Positions 6,667 to 8,851 of a stretch of DNA of 8,851 bases are shown here, piece by piece. The stretch is from Gemmatimonadales bacterium. Its GTDB lineage: Bacteria > Gemmatimonadota > Gemmatimonadetes > Gemmatimonadales > GWC2-71-9. The notes below the pieces were generated by a model. It made no database searches and was not told the origin of the DNA. It saw nothing but the letters and a program-made list of their open reading frames with translations. A program made the position numbers and the translations under genes. Each line of letters opens with the position of its first letter. The stretch's first letter is position 1. The stretch covers positions 1-8,851 of the forward strand of contig JAICPP010000138.1 of the NCBI GenBank assembly GCA_025929805.1, read 5' to 3'.

Positions 6667-7379
6667 GCGACCTGGCCCAGAAGGATTGTGCGGGGGGCGT
6701 CGGATGCCAATGGCGCCGCCTCGTAATCGCCGAAGCGATGCCGGACCTGCACGCCCGCAGCTTCCAGCATCTGAGAAATCTGGTCGGGCTCGAACAGGCG
6801 AACCCGCTCTACATACTGACGCCCAGCCGGTGGCCGGATACTCTTGCACACGTAGCGCCCATCAGGTGAAACGGAGCGGGTGACCCGCACCGTCTGGCCG
6901 GAAAGCTGGATCAGCTCCTCCGGCACCAGTTGGCGCCGCACCGCGGCCGGATTCAGAAAATCGATGACGAACCAGCCGCCGGGCCGAACAGTGGAGGTCA
7001 TCTCTTCCAGGGCCACCATATGTTCCGCGTCACGCTCGAAATAGCCGAAGCTGGTAAACAGATTGACCGTCAGATCCATCGAGGCGGGGCGGATTGATAG
7101 CTGCCGCATGTCGGCGCGAATGAGTGGCGCATCCGTCACCCGCCGAGCCAGCCGCAGCAGTGTGCCCGAGAGATCCAGACCGAAACAGCGGGCCCCGGCA
7201 CCCATAAAGGCCCGCGCGTGCCGGCCGGCTCCGCAGCCCACGTCCAGGACCCGCCACCCCGGTTGCAGTCCGACAGTCCGGGAAATCAAATCCACTGCGC
7301 GTTGGGCATCGGCGTCGTCCCGGTGCGGGTACAGCCGAAGGTAATCCTCGCCGAACCACTCTTCGAACCATTCAGTCAT
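6663..7379 (-). CDS. Class I SAM-dependent methyltransferase, coupled to bshC
   Basis: A 238-residue soluble protein with a complete class I fold. Motif I is VLDVGCGAGRHA (44-55), the acidic ribose-binding position is LDLS (68-71), motif II is IRADMR (87-92), then NLFTSFGYF (106-114), and motif III VRPGGWFVIDFLN (131-143). The N-terminus EWFEEWFGEDYLRLYPHR is aromatic and probably shapes the substrate site. The substrate cannot be read from sequence. The stop codon overlaps the bshC start by 4 nt (GTGA), so the two are likely translated together. In Chlorobaculum tepidum a SAM methyltransferase (NmbA) makes N-methyl-bacillithiol, which is a reasonable hypothesis here, but I cannot confirm orthology. 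The ATG at 7379 touches the upstream repeat arm and no Shine-Dalgarno is visible. Confidence 0.9.
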   Translation of the reverse strand: MTEWFEEWFGEDYLRLYPHRDDADAQRAVDLISRTVGLQPGWRVLDVGCGAGRHARAFMGAGARCFGLDLSGTLLRLARRVTDAPLIRADMRQLSIRPASMDLTVNLFTSFGYFERDAEHMVALEEMTSTVRPGGWFVIDFLNPAAVRRQLVPEELIQLSGQTVRVTRSVSPDGRYVCKSIRPPAGRQYVERVRLFEPDQISQMLEAAGVQVRHRFGDYEAAPLASDAPRTILLGQVA

Positions 7380-7472
7380 GAGAGTCGCCAGTCGCGAGTC
7401 GAGAGTCTCGGATCATCCTTTGGCCAGCAGTAACGGCTCGTGTTGTCTCGTGACTCGTGACTCTAGACTCCC
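7380..7472. repeat. Inverted arms of a 7-nt tandem unit between rlmH and the methyltransferase gene
   Basis: The left arm is four consecutive 7-mers: AGTCGCC, AGTCGCG, AGTCGAG and AGTCTCG (7383-7410). The right arm, read on the minus strand, is AGTCTAG, AGTCACG, AGTCACG and a degenerate AGACAAC (7469-7442). The arms match at about 20 of 28 positions and are separated by about 30 nt of unrelated sequence (7412-7441). The element fills the whole gap. The left arm directly abuts the methyltransferase ATG (7379). The right arm contains the rlmH TAG stop (7463-7465) and its last sense codon. Confidence 0.8.
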
Positions 7473-7927
7473 TTGTGATACGGCTCCCCCCGCAAAATGG
7501 TGAACGCGCGATAGACCTGCTCCACCACCACTACCCGGGCCAGCTCGTGCGGAAAGGTAAGTGGACCGAGACTCCAGCGGGCGCTGGCTCTTGCCATGAG
7601 CGAAGGGTCGAGTCCCGCCGAACCTCCAATGAGGAAGGAGATGGGACGTGCGGCGAGCAGCCAGCGCTCGAGTTGGCGCGCGAGCTCTCTGCTGGACCAG
7701 CCTACGCCTTCCCGCGCCAGCGCCACCATGATACTTCCATCGGCGACACGCGTTTCCAGGCGAGCGGCCTCTTCGGCTCGCTGCGCCGGTGGAGTCGGCG
7801 CCCGGCTGGCCTCACGCACCTCGTGCTCCCGCAGGCTGGCGTACCGTTTGAGGCGGCGCAGGTAGTCGTCTGCCGCCTGCCGATAGTAGGGTCGTAACTT
7901 GCCGACGGCAACGATCGCGATATCCAC
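7463..7927 (-). CDS. rlmH: RlmH, 23S rRNA (pseudouridine-1915 N3)-methyltransferase
   Basis: A 154-residue protein, matching the usual 155-160 of RlmH. Seen: the N-terminal IAIVAVGKLRPYY, the SPOUT knot SAM-binding loop FLIGGSAGLD (98-107), WSLGPLTFPHELARVVVVEQVYRA (118-141) and the family C-terminus GEPYHKG. RlmH methylates pseudouridine 1915 in helix 69 of 23S rRNA on assembled 70S ribosomes. The start is GTG at 7927, 37 nt after the gdhA stop. No Shine-Dalgarno is obvious, and a GC-rich hairpin lies just upstream. The final Val154 and the TAG stop fall inside a unit of the downstream AGTC repeat, so the C-terminus ends one residue past the conserved YHKG. Confidence 0.96.
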   Translation of the reverse strand: MDIAIVAVGKLRPYYRQAADDYLRRLKRYASLREHEVREASRAPTPPAQRAEEAARLETRVADGSIMVALAREGVGWSSRELARQLERWLLAARPISFLIGGSAGLDPSLMARASARWSLGPLTFPHELARVVVVEQVYRAFTILRGEPYHKGV

Positions 7928-7932
7928 GCGTC

Positions 7933-7955
7933 AGCGGGGACGCCGCTCCCCCGCT
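7933..7955. other. Hairpin between gdhA and rlmH
   Basis: AGCGGGG (7933-7939) and CCCCGCT (7949-7955) form a perfect 7-bp stem with a 9-nt loop. On the minus strand it begins 9 nt after the gdhA stop and ends 5 nt before the rlmH GTG. There is no T-run, so it is at best a weak terminator; it could also limit access to the rlmH start. Confidence 0.4.
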
Positions 7956-7964
7956 TCGCCGCGG

Positions 7965-8851
7965 TCAGGCATACATGCCGCGGAGCCGGTGGACCGCAGC
8001 CACACGCTCGATTGCGAGCATATACGCCCCGATCCGCAGATTGATTCCGTGTCTTCCTGCCATCGAGGCGACCTCCTCGAAAGACTGCACCATGATCCGC
8101 TCGAGCCGCTGATTCACCGTCTCCTCATCCCAGAAGTAGCCGCCCCGGTCCTGCACCCATTCGAAATAGCTCACCGTCACTCCACCCGCGTTCGCCAGAA
8201 TGTCGGGAATGACGAACACGCCATTCTCCTCCAGGATCTTGTCGGCGCCGGCCGTAGTCGGCCCGTTGGCGCCCTCGCAGATGATGCGAGCCTTGATGCC
8301 GGCCGCATTATGGCTGGTGATGACGTTTTCCAGCGCCGCGGGGACCAGCACATCGCAGTCGATGGTGAGCAGCTGCTCGTTGGAGATCTGGTCAGCGTCG
8401 GGATAGCCGCTGAGGAACCGATGCTGCCGAACGTGCTGGATGACGTCTCTGACGCGAAGTCCTTTCGGGTTATAGATCCCTCCCGACTTGTCGCTGACGG
8501 CAATGATTTTCATTCCCTGCTGTTCCATCAGGTTGGCGGAGACCGATCCGACATTGCCGAACCCCTGTACCGCAACCCGAGTTCCCTGCACCGGCATGCG
8601 TAGCCGGTTGAGCGCCTGCCGCGTCACGATCATGCAGCCCCGGCCGGTTGCTTCCCGCCGGCCGAGGGAGCCTCCCATCTCCACCGGTTTTCCGGTCACG
8701 ACCGCGGTCACCGTATGCCGCTTGTGCATGGAGTAGGTGTCCATGATCCAGGCCATGATCCGCTCGTTGGTGTTCATGTCCGGGGCCGGGACATCGGAGT
8801 CAGGGCCCAGCATCTCGATAATGGCCGCGGTGTACCGCCGGGTCACCCGCT
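7965..8851 (-). CDS. gdhA: Glu/Leu/Phe/Val dehydrogenase (glutamate dehydrogenase), N-terminus missing
   Basis: The open frame runs off the right edge; about 295 of the usual 415-430 residues are visible. The GTG at 8846 lies within a conserved (L/V)TRRYT segment and is not the start. Seen: PAPDMNTNERIMAWIMDTYSM with the catalytic aspartate, VVTGKPVEMGGSLGR, the Rossmann loop VQGFGNVGS, VLVPAALENVI, ICEGANGPTT and ILANAGGVTVSYFEWVQ. These identify the bacterial glutamate dehydrogenase family, which interconverts glutamate with 2-oxoglutarate and ammonia using NAD(P). The lysines of the glutamate site lie outside the window. Coenzyme preference is not decided here. Glutamate is the likely main substrate, because the nearest relatives by motif are GluDHs rather than leucine or phenylalanine dehydrogenases. 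The TGA stop is at 7965. Confidence 0.93.
   Translation of the reverse strand, partial: RVTRRYTAAIIEMLGPDSDVPAPDMNTNERIMAWIMDTYSMHKRHTVTAVVTGKPVEMGGSLGRREATGRGCMIVTRQALNRLRMPVQGTRVAVQGFGNVGSVSANLMEQQGMKIIAVSDKSGGIYNPKGLRVRDVIQHVRQHRFLSGYPDADQISNEQLLTIDCDVLVPAALENVITSHNAAGIKARIICEGANGPTTAGADKILEENGVFVIPDILANAGGVTVSYFEWVQDRGGYFWDEETVNQRLERIMVQSFEEVASMAGRHGINLRIGAYMLAIERVAAVHRLRGMYA

Noticed and set aside
6667..6849. A 61-residue N-terminal extension of BshC to an ATG at 6849
   Set aside because: It lies over the methyltransferase gene in another frame and is not BshC-like; the GTG at 6666 with a GTGA overlap fits the family N-terminus.
7383..7469. CRISPR-like array
   Set aside because: The units are 7 nt with no spacers and in inverted arms, so it is a short tandem repeat, not a CRISPR.

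Overview
The window is a GC-rich bacterial chromosomal segment. All eight recognisable genes lie on the minus strand, so it reads from right to left. In transcriptional order they are: the C-terminal two thirds of a Glu/Leu/Phe/Val dehydrogenase (gdhA, runs off the right edge); rlmH; a class I SAM methyltransferase; bshC; a 93-residue membrane-anchored coiled-coil protein; murJ; uvrC; and larC (392 codons visible, runs off the left edge). No RNA gene, transposase, CRISPR array or credible plus-strand gene was seen. The gene content, the presence of a bacillithiol gene in a GC-rich genome, and the short-period intergenic repeats suggest a soil-type Gemmatimonadota or a similar lineage. That assignment is inference, of moderate confidence.

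Layout: a compact block from the methyltransferase to murJ looks like one translational unit. Methyltransferase and bshC overlap by 4 nt (GTGA). bshC and the small membrane protein are 9 nt apart. The small protein and murJ overlap by 4 nt (CTGA). The methyltransferase-bshC pair suggests thiol metabolism, possibly N-methyl-bacillithiol. murJ is the lipid II flippase, uvrC the nucleotide-excision-repair nuclease, larC the nickel-inserting enzyme for the NPN cofactor, rlmH a late 23S rRNA methyltransferase, and gdhA links glutamate and 2-oxoglutarate.

The most unusual structure is in three of the gaps. The uvrC/larC gap holds a 96-bp gapless inverted repeat built from an 8-nt unit. The rlmH/methyltransferase gap holds inverted arms of a 7-nt unit. 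The murJ/uvrC gap holds a CACAGAGG short tandem array plus a separate CCTGAGCGCAGCGAAGG-type palindrome. The sequences differ, but the design is similar, and each array touches a gene boundary: two of them contain the stop codon of the upstream gene, and two directly abut the start codon of the downstream gene.

A second unusual point is translation initiation. murJ has no ATG, GTG or TTG codon in frame upstream of residue 85, so CTG at 4849 is the likely start or there is a base error. Most genes here also lack a visible Shine-Dalgarno sequence.
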